Shown here: positions 25,583 to 38,126 of the stretch, piece by piece | Layout of the letters: the number at the start of each line of letters is the position of its first letter | Position numbering within the stretch: the stretch's first letter is position 1 | From: Prochilodus magdalenae | Lineage: Eukaryota > Chordata > Actinopteri > Characiformes > Prochilodontidae | Direction of reading: 5' to 3' | Length of the DNA: 64,000 nucleotides | Assembly (NCBI GenBank): GCA_024036415.1 | Contig: JAMWET010003062.1 | Location: forward strand, 248,001-312,000 | Notes under the pieces: generated by a model | The model's database searches: none | Told to the model about the DNA's origin: nothing | The model's input: the letters and a program-made list of their open reading frames with translations, nothing else | Translations under genes and position numbers: made by a program

Positions 25583-25773
25583 CGACTGGCAGAGGTAGAA
25601 TGCTTTGCTGCATACCATGCTACTGTCAACAACGTGCTGTAAACAAGGAATGTAATCTGTCTACATGTATTTTAGTGCAATTGGTAATTGAGTATGGATG
25701 GCAGAATCGATGAAGCTCTTTTTTCTGATGTCAGAAACATTTGTACATGTTACTGTATTTAATATAGATTTAC

Positions 25774-25779
25774 TTTATT
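25774..25779 (-). terminator. mgst3: Poly(A) signal of mgst3
   Basis: AATAAA on -, about 57 nt after the mgst3 stop. It lies within 200 bp of the mmachc stop codon, so the 3' UTRs of the two convergent genes probably overlap. Confidence 0.6.
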
Positions 25780-25835
25780 AATGAAACTTAAATCACACAT
25801 TAAAAAACAAATAAGGTAATATCTGTTTGTTTCAT

Positions 25836-27644
25836 TTAGATGGTTTTAAAAAACCCTCTAGGCCACTTGCATTTGCAGTTCCACCCAAGCATGGCCCTGC
25901 CACTGTCCACAGTACAGATAAATAGACCCAGAAAAGCCAAAACTCCAAAGTTGCCACGCTTCCTCTTGTCAGGGACTGTCCAGGAAAACAGCAGAATACA
26001 GAAAGAATAATAATTATGGTTTATGGAATAGATAAAGCAATCAGGAGCAGTAAGGTAATTTTACTGTTTTATAGCTATACATAATTTGTGGCTCCACATC
26101 AACGTACATTGCACTCAACAGTACATGTAAGGCTGAAAATAAATGTCTATGATTCATCAACTAATATGACTAGATATTATACAACAACAACAACAACAGA
26201 TTTTTGAAAGTAAAACATCTACCCACCTCCAGAGGAGTATCCATGCGCATACACAAATCTGCTGATAATCCAGACCATTCCCAAAGCACTGGCCAGACGC
26301 TACAGCACAGAGAAAGCGGTCGAGATGTCTATATACTGACAATATATATCATGTCCAAATATTTGTGTCTGACTTTACTCACTGGATGGTGTGCACCTCC
26401 AGCAGTCAAGAAGAACAGGAACAAAGGCAAGATTTCATTACTGTAAAGGAAAAGAACATGCAACATGTTAAACTGTTAACATAATGTCTTTTATGGCATG
26501 TACAAGGAATCTGTCTTGGTTGAACTGGTGCATAAATGGGCAATAAGAAATACAAATATTAAACAAAGAATAAAAATTAATACAGCATGCCAACACAAAG
26601 AGCATCACAACTAAGGCTGGGTACAAAAACCCAATGCCTTTATGGTACAGACTGAATTACAGCAGTCCTACCAAGAACAAAATCAAATTCAATACCAAAT
26701 TTCAATACCCGAGTAGCTAACCTTAGCAGCATTTGTGGGTCAATAAGCATGTTTGCTTGAAAATCTATGCCAGGTTATATTCTGTATGCATGCTAGTAAT
26801 ATTATAGTCTCTTATTAGTCTGCAACTCATTACAGTCAAAAAACAAATAAATAAATAAAAATAACATCCACTTTAAACCCCTAAAACGCAGGTCTGGTTT
26901 AAGCCACTCCCACTTCAGTTTGTAATCTAAATAAAGGTACTAAAAAAGCATAATTCAGGAATCGTTATCAGTATTGACAGTGATTGTTTTAGACAATACC
27001 CAGCTCTAATTCTAGATTATTTACAGAATACAGATCAAATCTATATGGCATATACCTTTAAAGAAGTAAAAAGTGGCGTCACCCATGTTTACGTATCCTA
27101 AGTGAAACACTTAAGTAGTTTTCTTATATGCCTGTTGTGGTGCCTTTCACTGATGTGCTGGGTAGTGTGGCACATACGTGTTCTGGTGAGCTCTCTGGAT
27201 GCAGTTGAAGATATGACCGGTTTCTGGGTCATCGCTGTACATTCTGGGATACTAGGAAAAGAAAGTCCATATGAGCTGTGTTCAAGAGCATTACAATAAT
27301 GTCCTATTACGATCAAACCTTATGGTTTTGCTTCTAAAAGATAAGACTTAAGGGTCACCAGTAGAGACCCCTAGTGTTGCGTAGAACACCTTTAGATCCC
27401 ATTGATAACACCTCTTGAACCTATCACAATATCATTACTGACTACTGAACATCAGCAGAAACTGTCATTGGCTTCTATGGCTTCTTTTTCCAGTGGGTCT
27501 AATACACAGAGGCAGGTGTGCACTGACCTGTACATTGTATTTGATGCGAGCTTTGACCACAGAATAGGACAGGTGGCCCATGAGAATGAAGGTAGCTGCC
27601 CCAGTGAGCACCACATAGCCATACTCTTTAGAGAACACCGCCAT
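25836..27644 (-). CDS. mgst3: Microsomal glutathione S-transferase 3 (5 coding exons, 153 aa)
   Basis: Exons on -: 27644-27528, 27251-27178, 26440-26383, 26299-26227, 25975-25836. They join in frame with consensus splice sites and total 462 nt, close to the 152-aa human protein. MGST3 belongs to the MAPEG family of four-helix membrane proteins of the ER, with glutathione transferase/peroxidase activity, including leukotriene C4 synthesis. The start [20 protein letters not shown] and the signature [14 protein letters not shown] are unmistakable. Hydrophobic helices follow ([43 protein letters not shown]). The C-terminus (NCKCKWPRG...) differs from the human one and is basic with two Cys. The acceptor AG 11 nt before the ATG suggests an upstream untranslated exon. 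Fish have more than one mgst3 copy; I cannot say which this is. Confidence 0.95.
26179..26199. repeat. (CAA)n microsatellite
   Basis: Six or so CAA units in the last mgst3 intron. Confidence 0.9.
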
Positions 27645-28032
27645 GCTGAATGCAGTCAGCTGAAGTTAGCAGAACAGAAGAGACATTTAGTGTACAAACA
27701 GCAGTGTAGACCACAGACAGTGATGTGCTGAGTGCTGTGGACGTTCATACAGAACAGCTCTTTAAAATAAGCAGATTTAATAAAGAGCACCAAAGTAAAA
27801 CACCAGACAGCGCCGTCTGCTTCAAACTTTCAAAAGCGAAAGGACAGGTGGGCCAGGCTGCTGGAGCAAGGGCAGGCTGCTGGAGCAAGGGCATCGCTGA
27901 GGTGACTTTCGCTTTGGAGATCCGCTATAGCAGCTAATCCTCTCCGCGATAGCAGCCCGTGTTTATTCGCCGCCGAATAAAGCGGCGAATAAACAGATGT
28001 AAACTCATGTAATCGGATGTAGCTGTACGTAC

Positions 28033-28160
28033 CCAGTTAACTCCGTCCGTGGAGAAATGAAACTCTGTGCGTACGTTTCCGTGCTGCCGTGCTGGTTTAG
28101 CCTGAACGGGCGGAGCCTCCCCTGCAGTTATCCGTTCAGTCCAACTATCACTTCTTATTT
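28033..28160 (-). promoter_or_regulatory. Candidate mgst3 promoter and untranslated first exon
   Basis: A good donor on - (CTGG|gtacgt at 28033) ends a GC-rich stretch containing GGGAGGCTCCGCCC, an Sp1-type box, near 28105-28120. It is about 390 bp upstream of the mgst3 coding start, which itself follows a splice acceptor. Nothing in the sequence proves the two are joined. Confidence 0.4.
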
Positions 28161-28259
28161 AAAGGAGCAGTGTGTTTACGGGGAGCTATTAGCAGAGTGG
28201 AATATAATATACACAGCTATGGTTTTTATGATTACCTGTAACTACAAACCGTAGTCTGG

Positions 28260-31200
28260 GTCTGTATTCGAAATGGCATACTACATACTCACATACTGAA
28301 TCTGCTTAAAGTAGTATGTAGTATGTGACCATATTAAAAACCTGTAGTGCACTGAACATACCCAGACGGTGTATTACTCCTGTCTGAGTTTTTAGTATAC
28401 AGGGCCCACTCTGAATACAACTGTGAGGATAGTGACTGTAGTGGGGTATGTTTTCTTCAGTATGAGCCTCACAAAGTTAAAATAATAAGGTGTAAACAGT
28501 AATAAAAGATTTACAGGTTCAGCTTTAGAGTGAAATAGGCGAGGGTAGCTAACAGCTAGGTTAAACGTATTCCAGGAGAACTTCCTGTGAAGGAGCTTTT
28601 AGATGTGGCCATGTCACCATTTTTTTTTCAAAATGTCTTTTCAGTTATTCAAGCTACTGCTCATCCATGACTTATGACAATGAAAATTTAAAAGTGTACT
28701 TTGGTAAGCAGCCTCATGCGTCATGCTGTATTTGCAGCTGAACTATCACACAGATTTCAGGTGCTAAACCATTAACAGTGTGATAGCAGCGGCAGGCAGG
28801 CGTGAGGGGGGCAGTTTAAACATGCCTTCTGGAGTAAAGGTTGATCAGAGAACTAACAAATATAAGATGTCCATTCATGCTGTCTGGCTTCTCACCAAGT
28901 GTTTACTGTCTGACATGAATGGACTGGACTCTGGGTGTGTCCAGAAGAGCGCGTGGCAGCCTGATATTGTTTAGACTGGCTTGTTGTTAACAAACGGTCT
29001 TCAAACTGGTTCTCAGGACTGGATTCTACAAACACACACAATATATTTCAGTAACTCTGACTGATCAAAACATTACCAAGCATGTCACATGAAAACATCA
29101 TTTAGGATACTTCATTTGATGAGATTTCTACTCTAGAAGGTGCAAGTTCAGTTGGCATCATGCTTTATAGCATAAACCCACTAGATGGAGCTATTCTCTA
29201 TAAAACAAGGAAGAGATTTCCACATAAAGAAATTCCAAACCCTTTTATGACTTCCTTAGTGCCTTTGCTGTTGGTAAAGGTCATTGAAATATACTTTGGC
29301 AATGGATAAAATAAACATGAGTATATCTACACTTCAGTGTTATTTTCTTCTCCAAAAATATGTACTTCTTTATAGCTCCAGGTAATTTTCCAATTCTACC
29401 AAACCATTTCTTGAATTTCCATATATCACCATACATGGAGAATGGTGCTGTCAGGTATAAAAGTTGCACAATGATACAGGCTTTTAATTATGCCCACACA
29501 GCCTCGCTCTCCAAAAAAATTTACAAATCTGTCACAGGGGTGGTACCTTTAACGGTACATAATTACACCATATCCATTGACATTATATCTTGCATTAACT
29601 CCACAGACCCTCTAATGTCTCCAGCCTTTCTATTTATTATTCTGGTTTAAAATGTGCTTATGAAAGTATGTACCCTCCTCCTAAGACAAACTTATTTACA
29701 CAGTTGGACCTTAAACAAATTATCTATATTTGACGGCACATTTACATTGTACTTTTAGCATATGTACCTACATAGTACCTTTGGAGTGGGAAGGTCATCA
29801 TGTCCTCTACCCAGGGTTGCCTTGTGCAGTGGTTTCCACCCTTGGTCCTGGAACCCTCCCTGCATATTAGTTTCCTCTGCTCCCAACCCAGCTGATACAA
29901 CTGATCAACTAATTAACAAGCTCTTAATGACTTAAAGTGGGTGTGCTGGAGGCAGGGAAATACTCTAGAGCCAGGGTAGAGAACCTATGGGTCTAAAAAG
30001 CCCCGATTACTGGGCTGTGAGGCAATGGAACTGCCTTCTCTAGAGTGATGGATTAACATCCAGTATGTTTGGGAGGAACTAGCATGATTTAGAACAAATC
30101 AGTCAACATCACAAATCTGCCTTCATTCACATATGCTGAAGGCATTATTAAGGAATTTGATTGGAGTGAAGAAAAATTATTAGCATATTTAAAGAGAAAC
30201 ACTAGATAAGCAGGTTTCTACACCGGAGGTCACCAAGCTTACAAACCAATGTCCTTTGAACATATACAGACTTGTACAATAACCCTGAGCAGTCTCTCTA
30301 TAAAAGACAGTGGTGTTCTCATTTGAATGCCGGCACATTACAGCTCAGCTTAAATGTAAATTCAATTACAATCGTCTAAATGTCCACATTGTAGAGCAAA
30401 TAATTTTTTCATGCATGTTTTTGATCACCTATCACATTCCATGTTTTGAAAACTCTCAACCTCTTCTCCTTCATCTCAACTAAATCAGTGTTTTGATGCT
30501 AGACCACCACAACTACTTAAATTCAGCAGTTATTCATCCCTCTTGTTTAGGTTTCCCTGATCCCCCTGTCCTGACTCCTCCCTTTGATCTGTCATAACTT
30601 TGTTCATTGTCCCCTCCTATTTTCCACACACCTTTCTTTCTTTATTATGTTCTCTTTTCACCTCTTCTTTGTAATACCAGGTGCTATAGTTTTGCAGACC
30701 AGATAACCTTACAGCTCAATCTCACTCCTATCTAATTTATACAGTCCTTTGAACATTTCTATAATGCCCTGCATTTCATAGGAGAACACCTTTCTCCCTC
30801 TTTCTCCTTTCTCCTCAAAATCCTAGATGCCTACAGTTTTATGGATATTTGCCGTCCGGATTTGGACATGTCGTCTATCATCACACACACTCCATTAGGC
30901 TCGTAATTTAGCACCCGGTCATCTGGACGTCTACGATCGATAGGCAATTTTGTACCTGCAATAACATGAGCTGATATGATCTCACCTTGAACTCGCATGC
31001 GTTCTCACCTTGGCAAAGGCATGCTACAATGCATGGGGCTTGAGCAAGGCAGGGCACAGATTGAGATCCCTTCTCTCCATTTACATAAATTATTTTTGGT
31101 AAATCACAAAGACAGAAAGCAGTCAATATGGCTGTTACTGTTGATTTGCCTATTTGTGGTGCAACTGTAACATACAGTATAGTCATATGTTACAGTTAAT

Positions 31201-31559
31201 TACATGACAGCAGTTTTTATGAGTGTATCATGGGTATTGTCAGTACTATTGATTATACAGACAAATTTAGAAGCATGGATAATTAGATGATAGTGTATTA
31301 TTATAAAATTTTATTCATTTATATTTATCAATAGCTTCTTCCTTCTTTTCCTTCTTAAATTGTTTGTTTTTGCAAACACTGAAACATAAAATAATAATTA
31401 TACTACTTCCAGTTTTGCTGGTTTATTTTATCCATTGAAGCTTGGACAAAAATTTAGGAAAACTTAGATTTATTATATATACTATCATTATATATATATT
31501 ATAATTAATAAAATAGTCTCATTCCAATTTACAAAATTTGATTTTTTGACTATCCAGAC
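28260..31559. other. Intergenic, repeat-derived, no gene recognised
   Basis: Contains a run of inverted catactacatact/agtatgtagtatg words (28275-28335), a short piece resembling fish GGTACC-rich repeats (29520-29780), a palindromic MITE (29825-29990) and a decayed Tc1-type piece (30000-30200). Beyond 30200 I see nothing. Confidence 0.5.
29825..29990. mobile_element. Palindromic MITE, copy 1
   Basis: Ends are inverted: gtttccacccttggtcctgg at the left and gccagggtagagaacc at the right. The middle holds ctgatcaactaattaacaag. The same family recurs at 57825-58000. No coding capacity. Confidence 0.65.
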
Positions 31560-31699
31560 TGTATCCCGGATCTGGATGCTCTGGCCACTCAAATTCGATT
31601 TCAAATCATTAAATCATCACTTGCAAGCAACAAACAACAACAATGTCAAAGCCAGAGTGACAGAAATGCTGGGATTTGGTATATAGTCCCCGATGCATA

Positions 31700-32065
31700 T
31701 ATTGTTACTACAGCAATCCATACCGATAGGCTGGTGAAATCTGGATTTCTTGCAAATAACAGTGCGGACTGTCATCTCAAAATCACTGTGTGCAATACCA
31801 AACATCAGCTGGAGTGGTGTGAAGACCACATTCATTGGACTCTCCAGCACTGGTAACAAGTTATTTGGAATAATGAATCACGCTTCACCATTTGCCAAGT
31901 TCGCTTTGGGGAAAAAAAAACAGAGGAGTGTGCAGAGCCCTCACTCGAGTGCTCACTTGATGGAATGGGCACATTTACACTGCAGAACTGCTGAAAGTCT
32001 TTCCAGAGCTGAGGCTGTTATAGTCACAAAGAGATGGAAACATGAATGCCCATGCCTTTAGTATG
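31700..32065 (+). pseudogene. Tc1-like transposase relic
   Basis: Conceptual translation in shifting frames gives pieces like CNTKHQLEWCEDHIHWTL and WNNESRFT, which match the catalytic-domain region of Tc1 transposases (the W..V.WSDESRF block with its second catalytic Asp replaced by Asn). A stop before the VIW word and frameshifts show it is dead. Confidence 0.75.
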
Positions 32066-35000
32066 ATTTGTTCTGAAAACGTTATGAGATTTTGCTATGC
32101 AATGTTCCATTAAGGTTTACAGCAGGAAGTTTTCTTTTGGTTCCTAAAACATTATTTCTAAAGGTAGGAGAATGTTCTCTTAAGACATTCTGTCATCTCG
32201 GGTCTCAGCAAAATCCATAAAGCATTATCTGAGTGTCGTGCTGAAAATGAATCATTCTTTTGTTATCACATAACATAATCCGTGGCCCCTACGATTTCCT
32301 TAAGAGCATCCTCTGAACGTTGTAGTTAAAACATTATGTCTTAGTTCACATTTAACCTTATAGGAACATTATCTAAAATTATATACATATTTAAAACATT
32401 TTTATAGTCCACACACTTTTGGGAATTTAGTGTCAATTATGCACCACTGAAACTCTTTGTGAGTGAGTTTCCCCCCAGGAGAGTCTACACCCAGTTATTT
32501 ATGCAACATGCAACAGCTTTTTCACAAATACACTGTGCTGTGTACCTAGATAGGTTTCCGAGTGGTTGCTGCTGCAGCTTAGTTCTAGCTTACATTATTG
32601 AACAGATCTCTAGCAATTACGCAACAACAGACATGTGAGTCAGTCTCAGATTCAAGACAAACTAGAAGAAAATGAATGTCCAATTATACAGTTCCTATTC
32701 ACAGTACTGTGCCAAAGTCAGACACAGGAAACAGAGGACAGAGAAAATGTGTTTAACGCTATTTTCTATTCAGCAAGGATGTTATTCCTTGCATAAACTA
32801 GCAAGATAATTACTACACATACCTCAGTAAGCCAAAACAAAAATTGTTCTAAAAAAGTTATTGATATCTTTGTTAAGTGAAGTTAGAGTTAAAAACACAC
32901 TGAATCTGTTAAATTCTATCAGCAACGCCTGGTTTAATTTAATCAAGGGCTGATTATCTTATTGGACGATACCTGTAAATGCTGAACAACTTCTAGATGT
33001 AATTTGGGATTGCTAACTAGGCCGACACATGTGTTGTTAATTTATTTGTGTTTATTTTAAGATTCTAATGAATCCTTACTGGCTAGATACATGTTTTGCA
33101 TGTCTAAGACCTTTGCATAGTACTGTTCTGCAACTGGTATCCTTTTCCTGCCTGCCAGTATTAGACTGTGAAAAAAAATGACTTCCATAGGCCATAGTAG
33201 AATACATAAAAAAATGTACACAAAAAAATCGAGTGTGAATCTTGTAAAAAAGAGAGATGAGTGAGTGGGTGTGTTGAGTGGAGTGGAGTGGTGTGGGGCA
33301 CCTCATCATGCAGGGTCAGTCATTTGTGCATACTCACCTGGATGGTTTACCAGGTACCATGACACATATTGCACTCATATACTGTATTGTTATGAAATCT
33401 GGAGATTAATGGGAGGAATTATCGGAAATACCGGTCTAAACATAGGAAGAGTTCCACAAATATCTGAAGTGCCGGCAGACATGCCTTGTATCTGCGATTA
33501 GACAGTTTGAATGACCTAGTCGTATGAACAGGCACGAACCATTCATGTTCATAGTTAGCACAAATACTATATAATGTGCATTAAATGTCTCTAACATTGC
33601 TTTATTAATTTATATTTCATATGTTGAAATAATTTATTCAGTGTTTATCAGCTGTCTGGAATTTTAAACTCAATTCTACCTTTACAGACACATGAACCAT
33701 ATAGATTTTAAACTGAGATTTTCTGCAGAAGCACATGAAATGCCCCTTTAACAATGTGTCTGTAATGCAGATACTGTACTGACGCTGCTGCTTTCAGCAG
33801 TTGGAGTTTAGTGTGAAATGTCACATCTTCATGCTTATTTCTGTTCCACACTCGCTAATAAACTCCCTCAGTGACACACGCTAGCACACCGCCAGTCTCG
33901 GACGTCTGTGCTGGTACCCAATGGACTACACCTCTCGCTTTGGATTACAGGAGCACAGATGATACTGAGGACACAAGAGGGGAAAAAACAGGCTTATATC
34001 AGTTGACGTGGGTCAGTTACCGCTGGATTCTGCCAGCAAGACTGGACTGATATGAGTGGATCATCTCACTCTCCTTGCCAAGGTGAGACAGCAGTATATC
34101 TTGCTTCTTCTAAGATAGAGAACTAAGAAGTTCTCCAGTCCAAACTGGCCAGCCTTGAGCTCTCCCTACTAGATTTCTCTCTATCTGAATGATTATCTCA
34201 CCTCCCAAGGTAATCGATACTTAGTGGAATGAAAGGACTAGACCGGCCCCTCCTTCTGGCTACTCTACCCTTCCACAGATCAGTAAGGTGAGAGGCAGCC
34301 GTGGTGCCGGACACCAAGCTGGCTGGGCCGCTGGTGTAAGAGGGCAAGGCAGAGGGCAAGGTACATAGACACTGATCCTCACGCACAACATCCGTCCTAA
34401 GGTGCCTGCCCTTGTGCTGAGTGACACTGATCAAATTTATACCATGATATTTTCCAAATATGACAGCAAATAGTATTGGACAATATTGCAGTTTGCATTA
34501 ATGAAGGTAATAGCGCAGAGAGATCCATCAGTTAGCTTTCAAGTCGTTAATCAGAATTATCCCAAGCGTATACCAGTGATATGAGAAAGTGGAGGCCTCC
34601 TGCCCCAGTGCTGAGAAGTACTGATGCTGATCATACAATACATAATTATGATATCTGGTATAATTATGTTTAATGAACATAATAAAGGTAATGAGCCATG
34701 CTTCTTGACTGGTGCTGTTACTCTGTGCTAAAAGAAACCTTGTTTTTAAAGGACTGTTTTATTACAGTTATACTTTCTATCTTTTATAATGTTGCAACAA
34801 CATACAGACAACAGGTTTAATACATAGCATTTATTACAGTAATGTATATTTAAATGTGTGCATAATGGAACACAATGACATGAGATATTGTACAAAGATA
34901 ATATTCTGCTTCGGGAGATAAATGGGGAACATTACATTATATAAAAACCACAACAACTAAACGTAATTAATGCATGTTATTTTAATGCATGAGTTAAATG

Positions 35001-37177
35001 TAACTTTAGAATACATTTTAAGATTTTGCAGTAATCGGCAAGTTCACTCTAACCTTTCCTACAGCTTCCATTACAAAGAAATCTGCAGTAATCCCAAATA
35101 CAAATGTAGACTCATCAATTCGTTTAACCTACTCTAACTCTCAGACGTCCACTTCCAGTGTCCTACAGCATGTGTTCTCTGACCCAGAGCATTTTTTCAC
35201 AGATCTGAAGTAAAAGTGGAGCTTGAATTTCTCCTCTCTCACAAAGATGAAAGCATTAAGTACTGCTTATCTGATGGTGCAAGTTTCCTAGCAAATATTC
35301 CATACCTATTAGGAGCCTGATTTTATCTTTCAATACCCTTAAAATAAGGTTTGGAAGCGCCTGTTTATATTTCTGTATTTTCTTTTGCCTTTCTCCATCT
35401 TTATCTTTCAATACCTTACAACTGATGCCCTTAGAAACATTCCCTTTAGCCATTTTACAAGGATTATGAGGTAGAGATTAGTGTTTGGGTTTAGGGGTGG
35501 GCAATATGGCAAAAACTTGTATAATGAACCTACTTTTGTTTCCATAACATATTTAATTGTTTATGAATGATTTAATTGATTAAGCAGTTGTAATTATTTT
35601 ACCTAATTTAGCCTTCTTTACATACTGTGAAATAATTATATGCAAAGGGAGGATTAAAGTGGCAGCACAGTACATAACAGTGAAGAGTGGAAAATCAAAA
35701 TGCTGACAGATCTGACATTATATTTAATGTTATGTAAGGCTGTTGTATACTTTTTATAATGATGCCTTGTTTTCTTGACTCTGAAAAATGACTCTGTCTT
35801 TGACATAGCAGATATCTACAATACCATGCATATAGTACACAAACTAGAATAAATAAATGCCCCCTCCCTGTATATGTATACATATACAGTTAAACCTGAC
35901 TGTTGTGCAACTAAAAACGCTGAGCATGAGCACGTCCCAAGACCAGTAGAGACTAGACAGGTAGACACAGACACCATACACCTTTACTGATACTGCAGGA
36001 ACAGGGGAGCAGTGCTGAGATTGCAACATAGACACGCACACATACATGAAGACACACATGTACACTATGCATGCATGCATGTAACCTGGGATTCCAGACA
36101 TTCACACCGTTACAGAGCAAGGTGATCTCCTGAAGGGCTAAAACATGTAAAACATACATGCTCACGCACTCTCTCTCTCTCTCCCTCCCTCACGTACACA
36201 CATAAAACACCCCACTAAAGTCAGAAGCTGACATAAAACCCCCCAGAGAAGCAGACAATTAACTTTTAAAATTAGATCCTGACTGTCCTGACCTAACAGG
36301 AGCACCTGATGCAAGATGACTGAAATGCTGATTCAGATTTACTCTGAATCAGCTGATGCTTCCACAAACTAATCTATGGTGACTGACTAACTGATCTAGA
36401 TCACACCAATATTAAAGTGACACTACCCTGACCTCATTATGCCTGCTGTATGGCAGGGTGGTGGGAAAACGAAAAAAGCAGAAGGAGGAGACAGAGGAAC
36501 AGAATGAGAGCTGGAATACATGGACATGATGATTGGTCAGATGGTCTGATTTGTTGTCACTCAGTTTCCAATCCATCAGTATTTATCTCTGAAAGAGAGG
36601 AGAAAATGAAGCTCCACTCCGGCTTCACATCTGCAAAAAACATCCTTCTACTGTGAGCAGACAACTTATGCTACGAGGCTGGAAGAATGTGTAGCTGTCA
36701 AGATGCTGTTATTGAGAAAAGAAAAATGACCAAAAATTACATTTCTACCTCAAACAAAGCAGCTGGTGGATGATGAATGATGGATGACCCAATCCAGGTT
36801 CCAGACCTTAATGTCACTGAATGTGGTTGGGATCACAGGGATTGTGAGAAGCAGAAAATACAACCATAATGTAAGATTAAATTACAAAGGTGTGGGAAAT
36901 ATTCCTACAGATTTCAATGCTAAATAGATGAAAGCTATAACACACTAAATACAAAAATCTCTGAGCTTATATTGAGTTGGTTAGGTTTCTGTGTAATTGT
37001 GTATTAAACATGTTTTCTGTTTTTATTGCATACTGCAGCACTCTCATGAATGATGTTCATCATACAGTATATAAATACATAATCAAGTATTTTAACCATT
37101 GACATTAGGTATGCTGTCTTGTTTTCCAGTTTTAGCCATTATCTATTTTAACTGAACTAATTTCAGTGTTTTTCTAG
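32066..37177. other. Intergenic, no gene recognised
   Basis: A possible exon end lies at 34052-34082 (an ATG in tatgagtgg, then CAAG|gtgaga). It could be an untranslated leader exon of the RING gene, but splicing it on would give an early stop, so it would be a short upstream ORF. Short (CT)n at 36171-36190. Nothing else supported. Confidence 0.4.
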
Positions 37178-37190
37178 CTACCTGAGGATC

Positions 37191-38126
37191 ATGATGCAGA
37201 AGAGAAGACTGGAAGAACAAGTAGAGAGCGAGAGACCAGGAGAAGATTCTTGTCCTGTGTGCTTCAGCAATTTTGACCATCAGACTCATGCTTCCCACAT
37301 GTTACCATGCGGCCATACGTTCTGCTCATCCTGCCTGTTGCACCCCAGCCTGGTCCGGTGTGGACACCTCTGCTGCCCCCTCTGCCGCCGGTGCTGCCTC
37401 CCCTGGCAACCCAGAACTCAGAACATGCTGAGGAGCCACAACACTGACCAGAGTTTAGTTCATCAACAAACTATTACTTCAGGGGACAATACAGAACACA
37501 GTGTCTCAGATCTCTCCCATGGCACTGGGGTCTCTCAATCAGAACTACAGAGGGAGGTAATTCCAGTTACTATTCAATCAAACAACACAAACCCAACTGA
37601 GAGAGATGCGAGCATCTCTCAGACCAGAGCCTGGATATGGAGAAATGGATCTGACCAAAGAGTCAGAACCTTTCAAAGCACAGAAACGTCACAGGCAGGC
37701 ACCACTAGCAGAGCCATTCACTTCTCCACAGTAACTCCAAGCCATTCCCAGCTGCAGCAGTTCTTCTCCTGGTCAGCAGGGGTCAGTGAGCTAGACGAAT
37801 TCTTGTTTTTTAACCGCTGTGCTCTGTGCTACAGGCAGTCTTTTAATGACGCTCATACATTAGACTGCAATCACTCACTGTGTCAACGCTGTCTGGAGGT
37901 TTTGCTGAACTTGGCCTCTCCAGGATGGGTTTCCTTCCTTTACTGCCCTCAGTGCTGGGGTCAGACAGCCGTGTTCCAACAGGCATCTGACAACACTGCA
38001 TCATCATCAGCTCAACATCCTGTGAGTGGAGAGTCAGCTGTAGCTGAGGCTGATAGAGAAATGAGGGAGCCAGAGAGGAGGAGGGTGGGCTGTTGTGGCT
38101 GCAGAGCATCATGTGAAGTGATGTAG
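37191..38126 (+). CDS. Two-RING protein, 311 aa, single coding exon
   Basis: Begins MMQKRRLEEQ. A C3HC4 RING follows directly: CPVC (21-24), CGHTFCSSC (40-48) and CPLC (62-65). A Ser/Thr/Gln-rich, probably disordered region of about 140 residues separates it from a second RING-like motif: CALC (210-213), CNHSLCQRC and CPQC (252-255). The C-terminus is basic, then Cys-rich (RRRVGCCGCRASC), which may be lipid-modified; there is no membrane segment. RING proteins act mostly as ubiquitin E3 ligases, so ligase activity is inferred. A splice acceptor (tttctag|) at 37177 just upstream of the ATG suggests an untranslated 5' exon. I cannot name the gene. The ATG at 37191 is followed immediately by a second one at 37194. 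Confidence 0.88.
   Translation: MMQKRRLEEQVESERPGEDSCPVCFSNFDHQTHASHMLPCGHTFCSSCLLHPSLVRCGHLCCPLCRRCCLPWQPRTQNMLRSHNTDQSLVHQQTITSGDNTEHSVSDLSHGTGVSQSELQREVIPVTIQSNNTNPTERDASISQTRAWIWRNGSDQRVRTFQSTETSQAGTTSRAIHFSTVTPSHSQLQQFFSWSAGVSELDEFLFFNRCALCYRQSFNDAHTLDCNHSLCQRCLEVLLNLASPGWVSFLYCPQCWGQTAVFQQASDNTASSSAQHPVSGESAVAEADREMREPERRRVGCCGCRASCEVM

Noticed and set aside
27960..27993. cgccgaataaagcggcgaataaac palindrome-like word as a terminator
   Set aside because: Split here into repeated gcggcgaataaa words; it is a short local duplication in the mgst3 first intron, and hairpin terminators are not expected for Pol II genes.
36171..36190. Possible CRISPR-like or regulatory repeat
   Set aside because: Simple CT microsatellite in a vertebrate genome; no spacers.
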